A stretch of DNA of 64,000 nt, from NCBI RefSeq assembly GCF_004664715.2, contig NC_051065.1:151864826-151928825 (forward strand), written 5' to 3'. The notes under the pieces are model-generated. The model did not search any database. It was not told the origin of the DNA and saw only the letters and a program-made list of their open reading frames with translations. Of the stretch, positions 33,270-44,872 are shown one piece after another (position 1 is the first letter of the stretch; each line of letters begins with the position of its first letter). Position numbers and translations under genes: made by a program. The stretch is from Peromyscus leucopus (taxonomy: Eukaryota > Chordata > Mammalia > Rodentia > Cricetidae).

Positions 33270-33834
33270 TATTTAATGTGTTTCAGTTATCATAAAATCA
33301 TTTGTTTTCTCTCTGTAGTCTCTTGGCTATTCTTCCTCTTTTCAGTCCAAAAGTAGTACTGGTTGCAGTATTCTCTGTAGGGCAGGTTTGGTGGCCATGG
33401 ACTCCTGTCTTGCAAAGTTTTTCTTTCTCCTTCAACTATGGCAGGTAGTTTTAGTGGGTAAAGTAGCTGGTGTCTGTGGTCTCGTAGAACTGTGAGTGTG
33501 TTGTTCTAGGCTCTTCTGGCTGTTAACGTTCCCGTTGAGATGTCAGCTGTCATTCAGATGGGCTTGGCTTCATATGTGGCTTTCTTCTCCAGCTTTCAGT
33601 TTCCTCTCATTGTTCTGTGTGCTTACTGTTTCATTTATAATATGATGTGTGGAGTTTCTTTTCTCGTCCCGTCTATTTGTGTTCTGTGCTCTTCTTGTAT
33701 CTGTATGGGTGTGCCTTTCCTTAGTTTGGGGAAGTTTTCTCCCTTGAAGATCTGCTCTATGCCATTGGCTTGGAATTCTTCTTCTATGCTGTAATTCATA
33801 GATTTGGTATTTCATGGTGTTCCAAAGTCCCTGA

Positions 33835-33886
<52 letters not shown>

Positions 33887-34556
33887 ATATATCATATTAT
33901 TTGATTGTGTGGTCTAATCCGTTTATCTTTACATCTTAACGTTCATCTGCTACACGATCCATTCCACCAGTAAGACTTTCCCCTGGGTTTTCTAATTGGG
34001 TTATTTAGTCTTTCAACTCCATCATTTCAGTTGAGTTTTCGTTAGTATTTCCATCTCTTTATTGAATTCTCAATCTTCTCAAATCTTGGATTGTCTTCAT
34101 TATTTCACTCAGCTATATATATATGTGTTTTCTTGTACTGCAATCAGGAGTTCATTCCTGTCCTTTTGAAGTTCACCCAGGTGTTTGCTCATGTCCTCTT
34201 TAAGCTCCTTGAATTGCTTGATCATATTTATGATTGTTCTTTTAAATTCTGTGTCCTGAGGCTCACCTAGGTAATTTTTCTGTAAGATAGTGTTCTTTGG
34301 GGAGGGACATACTTTTTGGCCTCTCATATTTTTTTTTTATTTTTCCATGGGACTTAGGTATATAGATTATTTTATTAGTTGTGTGTCTGCCTATGTTGAA
34401 TGGAAGATTGGTTCTGTTTTTGCTGTTACCCAAGCTTGGTTGATTTCAAAGCAAGTAGGAAGAGTTTGTAGGTCAGTCCTTCAGATGTTGCGAGTTGGTT
34501 TTGATTGGAGAGACTGGGGTTCTAACCTCCAACTGAGAAGCTCCTAACTGGCTCTG
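33270..34556 (-). mobile_element. L1/HAL1-like fragment including an ORF1 remnant
   Basis: The minus-strand frame 34109-34327 reads FKRTIINMIKQFKELKEDMS, then KHLGELQKDRNELLIAVQEN. This is the coiled-coil type of peptide seen at the N-terminus of L1/HAL1 ORF1 proteins. The flanking plus-strand text ('tcttctatgctgtaattcat', 'ttctaattgggttatttag') fits reverse-strand LINE DNA. The copy is decayed and carries no functional protein. Confidence 0.6.
33841..33884. repeat. (GT)n microsatellite
   Basis: Uninterrupted GT dinucleotide run of 22 units, lying within the LINE fragment. Confidence 0.97.
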
Positions 34557-35060
34557 GGTGTTGAAAAACAGCCTAAGACAAGGGAATTATGATAAACTCA
34601 AGTTGAGAATACAAGTGTGACCCCTGGCTGGCCTTAGGCATGGAGGTACAGCCCAGGGCAAGAGCCAGGGCAGACTTATGGAGAGAGGACACACTTGATT
34701 CTGCCTGCAGGGCCTGGGGCAGAATCACCAAAAAAACTCATGGTCACTGACCGGACTCGTGGCTGTGCTCGGGTGCAGAGAGACAACACTGGACGTGGGT
34801 TTGGGGCAACTCACCCAAACAGCAAGAACGTGAGTGTGACTCCCAGCCCGGCCTGGGCAGGAGGGACTATACGGGAGGAGGAATCTGGGGCACTTCACCC
34901 AGAGAACTCTTAGGACTCCTGGCTGGGTCTCCAAGGTCTGGGGCAGACTCCCGGAGAGCCTCTTTCACAGGTGTGAGTCCTAGCTCCATCTGGGGCTGCG
35001 AGTGTCTTAAAGACTCTCTCCAACCCCTCCGGCATCTGTCGGAGCTGCTTGGCTCCGGGA
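34557..35060 (-). repeat. GC-rich segment with loose internal repetition, possible LINE 5' region
   Basis: Repeated but imperfect modules such as 'cctggctgg', 'ctggggcaga', 'gtgagtgtgactcc' and 'cactt' recur at irregular spacing. Its position upstream of the minus-strand ORF1 remnant suggests the 5' untranslated region of the same element. That link is inferred. Confidence 0.35.
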
Positions 35061-36544
35061 TCTGTTGAGGGACAGAATCTGGAAATAAAGGAAACAGACA
35101 AGGAGCAGGCTGCGGGTGAAAATGTCTTGGGGGAATGAGAGGACTGAGTCGCGCCTCGCCACTTCTGATGAACAGAGCAAGATTGTTATGAGTAATCCTG
35201 ACCATGTTATCCTGGCACCCAGAGGGAGGCCAGTCATATCACCTTGAAAACTGATTAGACTAGGGATGAAGTGCACTTGGCCTGGCCCTGACAGGCACTG
35301 CTGTGGGGAGCTGGGAGCGCCTACAGCTGTGCAGGGGAAGGAGCCTTTTGCCCAGGAGTGACTGCTTTTCTAAACACGGAGGTCCTGCTGCTTTCCCAGG
35401 TAGAGCCGGGCCTGTGCTACGGCTCTGAGGCTGTATGAGGATCGGACAGCTCCTTCTTAGAGCCCGAGGTACCACTCTTAGACATACTTGAGTACATCAC
35501 TTAACCTTTCTGACCTTCACTTTGACTAAGAAGGGAATAAAAGACCAGAGGGTTCTGATCCAGGGACTGTTGGGAACACAAGGGAGATACGTGAGCAAGT
35601 GCTCTAAGAAGGAAAGTGGAGCCCTTGCCAGGAGCTGGCAGCCTGCTGCAGAGTGTTCCAGAAGGACTTCTTACCCTACCTGACCGAATTCCTTCCACAT
35701 CACTGAGGGCAAGCAAGAGCCAGAGGTAGGTCAGGGGCTGCCCAGCCTCAAATGCACTATGGTTTCTCTACAGGACCCCCAGGTCCCACTCTGCACCTCC
35801 ATGGCTTCTCCTTATCACTCGGCCAGGAATTCCATTCAACCCAGCTATAGCTCAGAAACAAGCACAGGGTATGGAGAGGACAGATGAGTCTAGGGAGCCA
35901 AGAAATGTCCAAGATGCCCCTGTATCAGTAAGTGATGGAGATACTACTGTCTCAGGGCCCCGGATGCTGTCACTGTCACAGACCTGAGAGGACAGCAGCT
36001 TCTCTGTCTTCAAAACATCCATCCTCCATTTCGCCCAAGAGCTGCTGTGCAGCATCCTCGGCTCCTTAATTGCTCAGAATAGGCTGTCTTTGCTAACTGA
36101 GCCCTAGCTTGCCTGTCTCCTGGCTATTTGGATTTAATGCCGGCATCTGTTTTTATGCACCAGGGGTTCAGTTCCCCACTTAGTCAGGGATTTAAGAGAT
36201 TTAGATAGTCTTGTAGCAGTCACAGCCCATTAGAAACAAAACAACAAAACACCCTCCCTGAAGGGGAGGTGGGGGAAGGGTCCTGAGTCTACTTGGAATC
36301 TTTTTACCCAGGAGAGAACTGAGGTTAAACCATTTGACCACAGAATCCAAGTGTAGCTTTGCTCAGCTCCAGGAAAAAGACCATTTCTTTGTGTCCCATC
36401 ACATTCTCCTGTGGGACAGGCTAACTCCCCGTATGCAGCTCTGAGAACAGCAAAGCAAGCCACCAACCTCAGATGGCACCTGTGCAACAGGTGGTGTGTG
36501 GCCCAAAATAGACCTCTGCTCTGTCACGTGATTAGACATGTGGG
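35061..36544. other. Mostly unassigned sequence
   Basis: 35061-35210 resembles an LTR-like sequence ('ggacagaatctggaaataaa', 'ggaaacagacaaggagcagg') but has no clear boundaries. A weak MIR-like core ('gtacatcacttaacctttct') lies at 35490-35535. The overlapping minus-strand frames around 34867-35475 are chance. Confidence 0.3.
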
Positions 36545-36690
36545 GACTGGGTTTGAGGGTGGCTCCACTACTCACTGTATCTTCGATTTGGCCTGGCTGA
36601 GGGTCAGGTCCTCATCTGTAACCCAGTAACCTTCACAGGGCTGCTATGAAACTGAACGGCATGGCGCACCTAAGTGCTTGGCCAAGCGGC
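36545..36690 (+). repeat. MIR SINE
   Basis: 'tttgagggtggctccactac', 'tcctcatctgtaacccag' and 'cacagggctgctatgaaact' follow MIR order through to 'gcgcacctaagtgcttgg'. Confidence 0.6.
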
Positions 36691-37464
36691 GTAGTCTCTA
36701 ACCACATGGACTAGTCTGTTCTCCCACTCTGCACACCACAGCACTCTACTCATGCCATGATCTCTTCCCTCTGTGTGTCTACTCTTCCCCTCCCTCACTG
36801 ACCTAAGGTCAGTGCCCAGGCTGGGCCTCTCATGACTGCGACATTGACCCTTCACTCAGGATGCAAAGCCAAATTTGCATCCCACATGACCCATCTTGCA
36901 AGCAAATTTTAACTTCCAGAGCCTCACTTCCCACTTCAGTGAAGGGGGCCTAATGCTCTCCACCTCATGGTGCTGAGGTGGGGGATAGAGTAGCCATGCA
37001 GAGGACCAGGCCTCTAACTCATCCTCTATAAGACAGTTTTGAGCGCCTTCTTGGCACCTGGTCAGAGCATTCCAACCTTGGTGGTAGACTTGCTGATTAG
37101 CGGAGGGCAAAGGTGCAGTGCTTGCACTTGTTACTCTGGGGTTGGTTAAGATCCCAAGTTCAGGGCCATACTAACCAGTCAGAGAGGGGGTAGGTCAGAT
37201 GGTCTCCCCTGTGAGCCAACAAACAAACTGTGGTAAAGAAAGTGAGGCTGAGGGTCTAGCAGATGGGAGAACAGAGCACCAGAAATCACCAGACATGAGA
37301 TCAAAGCATATTGAGACTTAGGGACAGGAGGGCGCCCCCATGTCCCTAGGCAGGTGGACTGTGTGATAGGAAAACACAGCCCTGGGAGCTAGACAGTGAA
37401 CCCTGGCCACTTTCCTTGCTCCCTTGTGTCTCCATAGCTAGTTGCTTTACTTCTGCGTGCATGA

Positions 37465-37465
<1 letters not shown>
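36691..37465. other. Unassigned unique sequence
   Basis: No repeat or exon recognised. Confidence 0.4.

Positions 37466-37498
<33 letters not shown>
37466..37498. repeat. (TG)n microsatellite
   Basis: Uninterrupted TG run of about 16 units after 'catgaa'. Confidence 0.97.
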
Positions 37499-37500
<2 letters not shown>

Positions 37501-37859
37501 CCCATTCCTGGAAAGGGTGTAAAGCTCGTTTTGCTTCATTGTAAGATTCACTGAATTAATGTCTACAAACAAGTATCAACCTATGTGTCTGACATGTGAT
37601 CACTCTGAATCTTTGCTAAATAAAAATGCTCCGGGATTTTCAGGTAAAACTTCTCCTGTTTCTGGCATTTGGAGGATGATAAGAAGCGAGAATAGAGTGC
37701 CGTGTGCAGTGTGGCTGGCAGGGAGCATCAATTTGAAGGGACAACTCTGTGCGCTTCTACAGGTTGATGTGGCTGGTGCGGTAGTTGCTAGAGGTGTTAG
37801 CTTGGAGAGGTGTGCAGGGAAAGCTACAGACTGAGTGAATATGGAAAGTAAAGGGCAGG

Positions 37860-37985
37860 AGATCTCAGGTCTCTCTCTGTCACTTGCTACTGTGTGAGCC
37901 TAAGCCAAACATTCACCCTCTCTGGCTTCTGCAAGGTGAGAGTTGTGACACTGGCCTTGCTGACTTCCCAAGTGAAATGCATTTC
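37860..37985 (+). repeat. MIR SINE fragment
   Basis: 'tctctgtcacttgctactgt', 'gtgagcctaagccaaac', 'attcaccctctctggcttct' and 'gcaaggtgagagttgtg' correspond to the conserved MIR core and its 3' flank. 37499-37859 shows nothing recognisable. Confidence 0.5.
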
Positions 37986-40639
37986 TAGATGTTAAGGTGC
38001 CAGTGGAGACAGGCAGCAGGACACTAGCAAGGACTTCACTCACCAGCAGCAAGGTGTGCTCAGCTTTCTTGTTCTTCTGCTGGGAGCCAGCCTGGAGCAT
38101 CTTAGAGCCAGCGGAAGCCTCCTCAGCCTTGCCTCCCAGTCTCCTGTTGCAGGAAAGCTTAGTACTGTAGCCACCAGAACATCTCTGTCTCTTTGAGGTT
38201 ATTCTTGGGGGTGTGTGTCATGATTTAGGTCATTGTCAGTGATAAGGCCTTATGAACAGTAGGTTCATTAGTTGCCTCCCCCATGTGAGCCTGTGCAAAG
38301 AGCAAGGCTTTCTTTGGGTTTTGTTTTTGTTTTGAAGTAAGGTTAAAAAAAAATTCAGCCACATCCTGAGAGAACTTAGAATGTCATCATGTGGAAGGGA
38401 TGGAGCAATTGGGTCTATGGGTATCAGCTCATAGAGATATGGGCCTGAGATAAAGGCCTAGAGAACAAAGGACAAGCTACAGACTTCCCAGGATTCCCCG
38501 AGGTCAGCCCTTCCTCCAAAGTGAAGGCAGGGCAGGTCCAGCTCTGAAGGCCCAGGCTGCATTTGTTTCTGACCATAGTCTTTGCCTGATGGCTAACTAG
38601 TCCTGTGCCATTGCATGGGCCAGCTATGGGGGGAGCGGGAGGATGCTGAGTGTGCAGGTGGTTTCTAGAAACAAGACTGGAGTATACAACCCCCACCCTG
38701 CCGTGGCCTCTCTGCCTCTGAGACTCAAGGTCTGGGCTGCCATCCCAAGGCTGCTTTTCCTTCTCGGGCTTTTTTTCCCCTCTTTAATTAAACTTTCTTG
38801 ATGAGGTGACAGCTTTCATCATTCTTGGCAGCTGCTGAGAGGCAAGATAATTTATAGCTGTATTGGCACTCTATGATTAAGAAGGCAGTGGTAAATAACA
38901 GATGAGAAGATGACTCCGGCAATCCAAAGGGCCCTCCTCCTCTTCCCCTCCCACCCCGTCCCACAGATCCCAAGCGAGCCGCAGGTGGACTTCTGCTGGC
39001 TTCTCAGGAACACAAGAACAGGTGTCTCTCCCTGCTCCCAGAGAGCAGAGATGATTACTTAGAGACACTGCCATGGCACTCGGACATTTGCACTGCCCCA
39101 AAGATTCCTCTCAGCTGAGGGCTCAGTTCTTTCTTCCAGGCCATGGGAGAGGTTCTACATCTTCATGGACCGTTATCCAGCGCTCAGTGAGGATGGAGGA
39201 TTTCCCCTTCAGTGAACTGGGCTATGTTCAGTGTCACTGACATGATCTTGCTTTGAAAGTGATTGTTGCACACACATGGTGGACACCTTAAGCTGTGAGT
39301 GCTGTATGGCTCCCTTGTGCCCCAGAGGGAAGCACTAGAGAACACACAGGAAGCTAGTCTTGAGAGAAGGATATGAGAAAACACCTTTCATGCAGAAAGA
39401 CCGATAAGACTGACGCCCCACGAATACTTTCTGAGAGAAACACATACCCTATGTTCTCTTGCTACAGACTGACATTCTGTGTGTCTCACTTCTCTAGAGT
39501 TCACCAGCCAAGTCACAAATGACCCACTCAGCAGACATGGGGTGGCAAGCACCCACCGTATACATTATTACCATTTTTAAGGCAAGATTAGGGCAGTGAC
39601 TCAGTGCATGATCCTGTTCATTGGAGGAGAAATTCCGTCTTTGTAGAACCCTGGCTAGTGTCACTTGCTCCTCCCAGCACAGCCCCTGTCCCATGCCTAG
39701 GAAGTAAGAACTGGGGGCGGCCTAGTGACTGAGTTAGGTTGACTTGAAGATGGAGCAGACAGACACAGGGACAGATGATGCACCTGGCTGACTTCTGGGA
39801 GGTTGATTGGTGATGTTTGAGGAAAGAGTCCTTTGAGAATCCCACTGGACATCACCTGTGGCTCTGGTTTTATGGCTTAGCTTGTAGAGGGCCGAGCATC
39901 AGAGACTGGAGAGGCTCAGGGAAGGAGAGCGCTGTGGGACTTGGAAGGAAGATCCTGGCACAGTGCTAAGGACATAGGTTTGATTGGGTGGCTACTGCTC
40001 CATTTCTAATTGAGAAGCCCCTTGCCTCTGTTTCCCTCCTGCCAAACAAGGCTTTCTGGCTGATTCTTTGGAGCTGAGCTGCCCACTGTGAGAAATCAGG
40101 AAGAACCGGGGAAGGAACCCAGATCGGTTCTACTGACCCAAGTCTTTTTAGATTTTAACTTTTGCAAATTATGGGTTCTTACAAAGTTTCGAGAGGACAG
40201 AAAGGTCCCTTGTGCCCTTTCCTCGGTTTTCTCCAGTAGTCACTTCTGACATAGTTACGGTGTCAGATGAAAGCCAGAACATTGGCACTGATATGTGTAT
40301 GTATGGTTGTTTCTCTTTCATCTTGTGTAGGTTGTGAGCTCTGCCGAGATCATGATGCAGACTGTCCCATTGCTCTGGAGGACCCGCTTGTGCCCCGTCA
40401 CTCATATCCACTCCTCTCCATCCCTGGCTCTTGCCAGATAGTTTGTGCTCCACCTGGATCATTTTGTCATTTTATCAATGTTGTATAAATGGCTTTTTTC
40501 CTTCCTAAGGATTGTGGGAACATTTTCCAGAACCCCATTTTTATTTATATCCAGTATCTCTGTATATAGCTCTAAATATTATATATGCATACTTTGTCAT
40601 ATTTATTGGTATAGTGGTATTACTTTTCCCCCACTCAGA
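37986..40639. other. Mostly unique sequence with one candidate conserved noncoding element
   Basis: 38780-38960 is AT-rich and dense in developmental transcription-factor-type motifs: 'ttaattaaac', 'ggtgacagctttcatcat', CAGCTG, 'gataatttatag', 'atgattaag'. It lacks repeat character, so it is the best enhancer-like block here. No coding exon was found. The purine/pyrimidine mix elsewhere is ordinary. Confidence 0.3.
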
Positions 40640-41400
40640 TGAAGTGAAGCTCTTTTATCTCCTGTTACCCTCCTTCATTTAGAATATAATTCCCTTGGAT
40701 ATCTTCTCCACATGCATGAAAAACACATCAGAGTCATGGCTTTTGCTTCAATCATCACACTCAATTTAGAAAATTCAAGGGGGCTTAAAATATATTTGTT
40801 GCATTTTTCTTTTGTTTAAAGGAATTATCTCTTTCCACTTAGAGAATTTAGCTATCTTTTTAGGGTGGTCTGTGGGTGATAGTTTCACTGAGCTTTCTTT
40901 CATCTGTGTAAGCACTTTTAGCCTTATTTCTCCTTTATTTATGAAAAATATTCCCACTGGGTATAGCACTCTAGTGGATGGTTCTTTTCATTTAGTACTT
41001 GAAAAATGTTGTGCTACTTTCTTCCGACAGCCATGGTTTCTAATGAGGAATCCGCTGTCATTCATCTCGTTTTCCCATCTAGGTAAGGTGCCATTTCCCT
41101 TGAGAAACTTTGTCTTTAAGATTTTTTCATTGGCTTTAATTATCAACTGTTCGAGTATGATGCATCCCAATGTAGATTTCCTTTGGGTTTTTCCTGTTTC
41201 AAGTTTACTCAGCTTCTTGAATTGTGTATGTTTGTGTCTTTTGTTAGATCTAAGGTGTTTCCAGCCATTGTTTCTTTGAGTGGTTCTATCCCCATTCTCC
41301 TTTTCTGGGGCTGGGATGATGTGGATGGTAGGTCTTCCATTATAATCTCATAGGTCTCTTGAACTCAGTCCACTTTTAAAGTATGTTTTCTCTATTTTGC
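40640..41400 (-). mobile_element. Old L1/HAL1-like fragment
   Basis: Plus-strand text such as 'gtgctactttcttccgacag', 'cttctcagcttcttgaattg'-like 'actcagcttcttgaattgtg', 'ttgtttctttgagtggttct' and 'aatctcataggtctcttgaa' is characteristic of reverse-strand old LINE ORF1/UTR DNA. It continues at 41753 after an inserted LTR. The 155-codon frame on the plus strand is a by-product. Confidence 0.55.
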
Positions 41401-41404
41401 GCTT

Positions 41405-41752
41405 ATGTTTTTTTGTTTTGTTTTTCATACTGCTGTGATTCAACGACAAAAGAAACTTAGGAGAGAAAGGGTTTGTTCAGCTCACAGTTCCAGGTGGAAG
41501 TCCACCAGTGCCGGGAAGTACCGGCAGCCAAAGTCTGAGGCAGTTGGCCACAGATGTGCCTGCAGTCAGAAGGAAATGCTCATGTGCTGATGCTCGGCTT
41601 ATGTTCTCATTTATACAGCCCAGTTCCCATCCAAAATTAAGATGGGTCTTCCCACATCAATTAATGTCATCCACACAGTTCCCATAAATCTGCCCAGAGG
41701 CCCACCTACCAGGGATCCTCAGTTAATCTAGTAACACTACCCGTCACACTTC
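41405..41752 (-). mobile_element. LTR inserted in the old LINE
   Basis: Reverse-strand rodent LTR of the MaLR/ERVL-like type: 'catactgctgtgattcaac', 'gagaaagggtttgttcagct', 'caattaatgtcatccacac' and 'cagttaatctagtaacac'. The LINE sequence appears on both sides, so the LTR arrived later. Confidence 0.55.
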
Positions 41753-42600
41753 TCAGTGGGCATTTCTATTGTTCTAACTCCATGTTCACAAATCCTTCCT
41801 CTGGTTCCTCCGCTTCTCCTCTGAGCCCGACCTGTGTCTTCTCACGTCCTGTATTGTGTTTTTCAGCACTAGAACTCCCATTTTCTTTTCAGAGACATTC
41901 TGTTTCTTTTCTGAGAATTCCCTGCTTCACTGTGTCACTGTTTTAAGTGTGCTAGTATTTGTGTGACAATGTAAGTTTGTGATAGCTGCTTGAGTTTATC
42001 CTTGTTGGATGATTCTACAACCTGGGTCACTTCATGCTGGAGCTGTTGATCACCTTTCTCAATTAGATGAGCAGTGTCCTGGTGTAATGGACGGTTTTTG
42101 TTTCAATCTGGATATTCTGGATGTTATGTATTATTTTATCCTGGTTATTATTTTTAAACCAGTTACAGCTGCTTCCTTTGATCCCGACACAGCAGGGAAG
42201 AAGCATGTTTTCATTTTGTTATTGCCGGGTGGAGATGGAAGCCCAGCTTCCCATTTGGTGTCTGCTCATTTGCATCAGGGGAGGGGCTCCTGGTTACTGC
42301 TATTCTTCATGCTCATGTTCTCGCTGGCCTCTAGTGGCACCACCCTGAAAGAAGAGAGGAAGTCCCACAACTCCACAATGCAGGGAAGCCTCATTGCCAC
42401 TGGGCAACTAAGAAAATCTTAACTCCTCTCAGGATAGAAGTTCTGTTTCTTCACAAAGCCTACAGGGGTTCTGGGATGCCTCATTACCACCCAGTGGGAA
42501 AGAACACCCTAACTCCCTACTAATCTTGATCCCACTCTACAAGAGGGCTTGGGTGCTTCATTATAGCTTGGTTAGGTCAAAAGTCTAGAATACCCTATTC
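41753..42600 (-). mobile_element. Old L1 fragment, continuation (5' region)
   Basis: 'ttctgagaattccctgcttc', 'ttgatcacctttctcaatta', 'gggtggagatggaagcccag', 'tggtgtctgctcatttgcat' and 'tggcctctagtggcaccacc' resemble the reverse complement of old mammalian L1 5' regions. Heavily mutated; no intact frame. Confidence 0.5.
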
Positions 42601-42699
42601 AGCCTGTGCTGAGGGGGGTGGGGGTGGAACCATTTGGTAAATGTCAGGATTAGAATGACTATTGTCTAAACTTTTCTGTCTTAATTTAAAAGTAGGTAA

Positions 42700-42784
42700 A
42701 GATATAGGATATAGCTCAGTGGTAGAACACCTGCCTAGTATGCATGAAGCCCTGGATTTAATTCTAAGTATCACCAAAATTTGA
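42700..42784 (+). mobile_element. ID SINE
   Basis: 'gatataggatatagctcagt', 'ggtagaacacctgcctagta', 'tgcatgaagccctggattta' and 'attctaagtatcacc' match the ID element head derived from tRNA-Ala/BC1, followed by an A-rich end. Confidence 0.92.
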
Positions 42785-42799
42785 AAAACTAACAATCAA

Positions 42800-43530
42800 A
42801 ATAAGGTAAAGGACTTGAAGAGGTCCATTTCCAAAGAAAATGTGCAAATGGCCAAGATGCCATGAAGAGATGCCAATCAAAACCACAGTAAAACATCACC
42901 TCATTCCCATTAAGACAGCCACAATGGAAATAAAATAAGCAGCATTAGAGGTGATGTGCAGAAACCGGAGCTGTTGATTGTTACTAGTAGAAGCATACAG
43001 AAGCTTGGGCCCTATGGAAGAGAAGATACACAATTAACATTGCCTCATCACACAGAAAATTTACCTCTAGGTGTAAATAAAAGAACTGAATGCGGGTTGA
43101 GAAGATGTTTGCACACCTATGTTCATAGCAGTATTATTTACAGCATCCAAAAAGTAGACACAGTGCCCTTCAATACCACTGATGCATGATAAGCAAAGAT
43201 GGTAGATATAAATAGTGCAGTATGACTTAACCTTCAGTGGAAGGAGATTCTGGCTTATGTCACAATATAGATAAATGAATCTTGAAAACATTGTGCTGAG
43301 TGAAATAAGCCAGTCACAGATGTTCAAAGAGTGTGTGATTCTACCTAGAGGAGGTACCTAGAATATTTAAACTCTTAGACAGAAATGGGATGTTATCCTT
43401 TGAGAGGTTCCAAGCTTCAGTTTGGGATGAAGGGGCTCTAAAGATGGATAACAATGATACCAGCACAGCAATGCAAATTATATAATGTTATAAAACCAGA
43501 CACTTAAAAAATGGCTAAAATAACAAATAG
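42800..43530 (+). mobile_element. Ancient L1M-type ORF2 3' end and 3' UTR
   Basis: 'gaagagatgccaatcaaaac', 'acctcattcccattaagaca', 'tgttcatagcagtattattt', 'acagcatccaaaaagtag', 'gaatcttgaaaacattgtgc' and 'tgagtgaaataagccagtca' follow the order of the old L1 ORF2 C-terminal region. It continues into the 3' UTR ('aaatggctaaaa'). Many frame breaks; it encodes nothing functional. Confidence 0.85.
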
Positions 43531-43547
43531 ATGTGTACGCCTTCATT

Positions 43548-43872
43548 GTGACACAGTGCTTGAGGTAATATAGCAAGAGAAAGGTCTGTTTGGGCTTCTG
43601 GTTCCAGTCTGTGGCCACTTGGCTCCATGTTTCAGGTTTAATACACCATAGTATGTTATGGTGGGGGAGCCTGGAGGAGGCCTGTTCACCTTGTGGCAGT
43701 CAGAAAGCAAAAAGAGAATGTCAGGAGAGAAGATGGCATTATCCCCTTCAAAGACACCCCTCCACCCCATGACCTAACCTTCTTCTCCTAGGTCCCACTA
43801 TCTAATAAAAGTCTCACCCCCTCACAAAAGCACCATAGGCCTTTGGGGGACAGTCAAGATTCAAACTATAGA
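43548..43872 (-). mobile_element. MaLR-type LTR
   Basis: Reverse-strand landmarks: 'catgacctaaccttcttctc', 'ctaggtcccactatctaata', 'aaagtctcaccccctcacaa', 'ggcctttgggggacagtcaa' and 'gattcaaactata'. The 5' part contains 'cattgtgacacagtgcttga'. Confidence 0.65.
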
Positions 43873-43911
43873 AGTACAAACAACCAAAAATGAATAAACA
43901 AAACAAAAGTT

Positions 43912-44012
43912 CAGAGCTTGGCGGCACATACTATAATCCCTATATTTGGAAGGCAGGAAGATCACAGGTTTGAGTCTGAGCTACATAATGAGAGTCTGTC
44001 TGGAAAAAAAGA
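43912..44012 (+). mobile_element. Diverged B1-like SINE
   Basis: 'agcttggcggcacatactat', 'aatccctatatttggaaggc', 'aggaagatcacaggtttgag' and 'gctacataatgagagtctgt' are diverged B1/PB1 blocks with an A-rich end. Confidence 0.8.
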
Positions 44013-44204
44013 AGATAATAAAAGCATAAATCAAACCACAGCAATGAATTTTGTTAAATTTTATGACAACTTTTAAGAAAATATTTCTCTTGATAGGTGT
44101 TCTCTTTCCTGACTCTTTGGCAGAGGAATGGAAACTTTAATTGGGCTTGTCTTCCATGCACTCACTGTGTTTCTGGTTTGATCAAGAACTCAGTGTTGCT
44201 GTGG

Positions 44205-44562
44205 AATAATCCTTCTATAAACTGTGTGAATGTGTGTTGCTATAATTGGTTTAATAAACAAGTTGACTGGCCAGTAGCTGAACCAGATAAATTTAGGCAG
44301 GAAAGCCAAACTGAGAATGATGAGAGGAGGAAGGGCGGAGTCTGAGGAGTTACCAGCAGACACAAAGGGAGCAGGAGATGAACATGCCATGCTAATAAAG
44401 GTACCGCCATGTGGCAGAGCATAAATAAGGTATATGGGTTCATTTAAAATGTAGGAGTTAGTTAGTAATAAGCCTGAGCTATTGGTTGAACATTTACAGT
44501 TAATATAAGCCTCTGTGTGGTAATTTGGAAGTGACTCCCAGGATGAGAAAACTCTGCCTACA
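44205..44562 (+). mobile_element. Muroid LTR-like repeat, sense
   Basis: Opposite-orientation relative of 19198-19525. Shared blocks include 'ttggtttaataaa', 'gccatgtggc', 'gttagtaataagcctgagc' and 'taatataagcctct'. It ends 'gcctaca'. It is probably a solo LTR; the family name was not fixed. Confidence 0.65.
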
Positions 44563-44645
44563 CAGTGTGGTGCCATTCCTCAGGACCTGTGGCTCCTAGC
44601 CAGTCAGATTTCTCATCAGCTGTCAAAGCCTTTTACTTGTATTGT

Positions 44646-44720
44646 TTTGTGCTGGGAATGGAACATGGTGCCTTACATGTGCTACGTCAGTGCTCTGCCA
44701 CTGAGCCACAGCCCAGCTGG
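44646..44720 (-). mobile_element. ID SINE
   Basis: Reverse-strand ID head: 'ttgtgctgggaatggaacat', 'ggtgccttacatgtgctacg', 'cagtgctctgccactgagcc', 'acagccc'. This is the tRNA-Ala-like region. Confidence 0.88.
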
Positions 44721-44820
44721 TTTTGTTTTAGCTGCACTTAGTGGAGACATAGAGGAAAATATGTCTACACATATTTCCCAGGCCACTCTGTTTTCTATGA
44801 AGACTTCTGTTGTCACCGTC

Positions 44821-44872
44821 TCTTCTTCCTCCTCCTCCTCCTCCTCCTCCTCCTCCTCCTCCTCCTCCTCCT
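44821..44872. repeat. (TCC)n / (GGA)n microsatellite
   Basis: About 15 perfect TCC units after 'tcttct'. The strict purine/pyrimidine strand split makes it a possible triplex (H-DNA) former. It creates artificial poly-Ser and poly-Glu frames. Confidence 0.97.

Noticed and set aside
40812..41279. 155-codon plus-strand open frame
   Set aside because: It is the reverse side of an old LINE fragment.
42700..42784. tRNA-like A and B box sequence suggesting a tRNA gene
   Set aside because: It is an ID SINE with an A-rich tail, which derives from tRNA-Ala but is not a tRNA gene.
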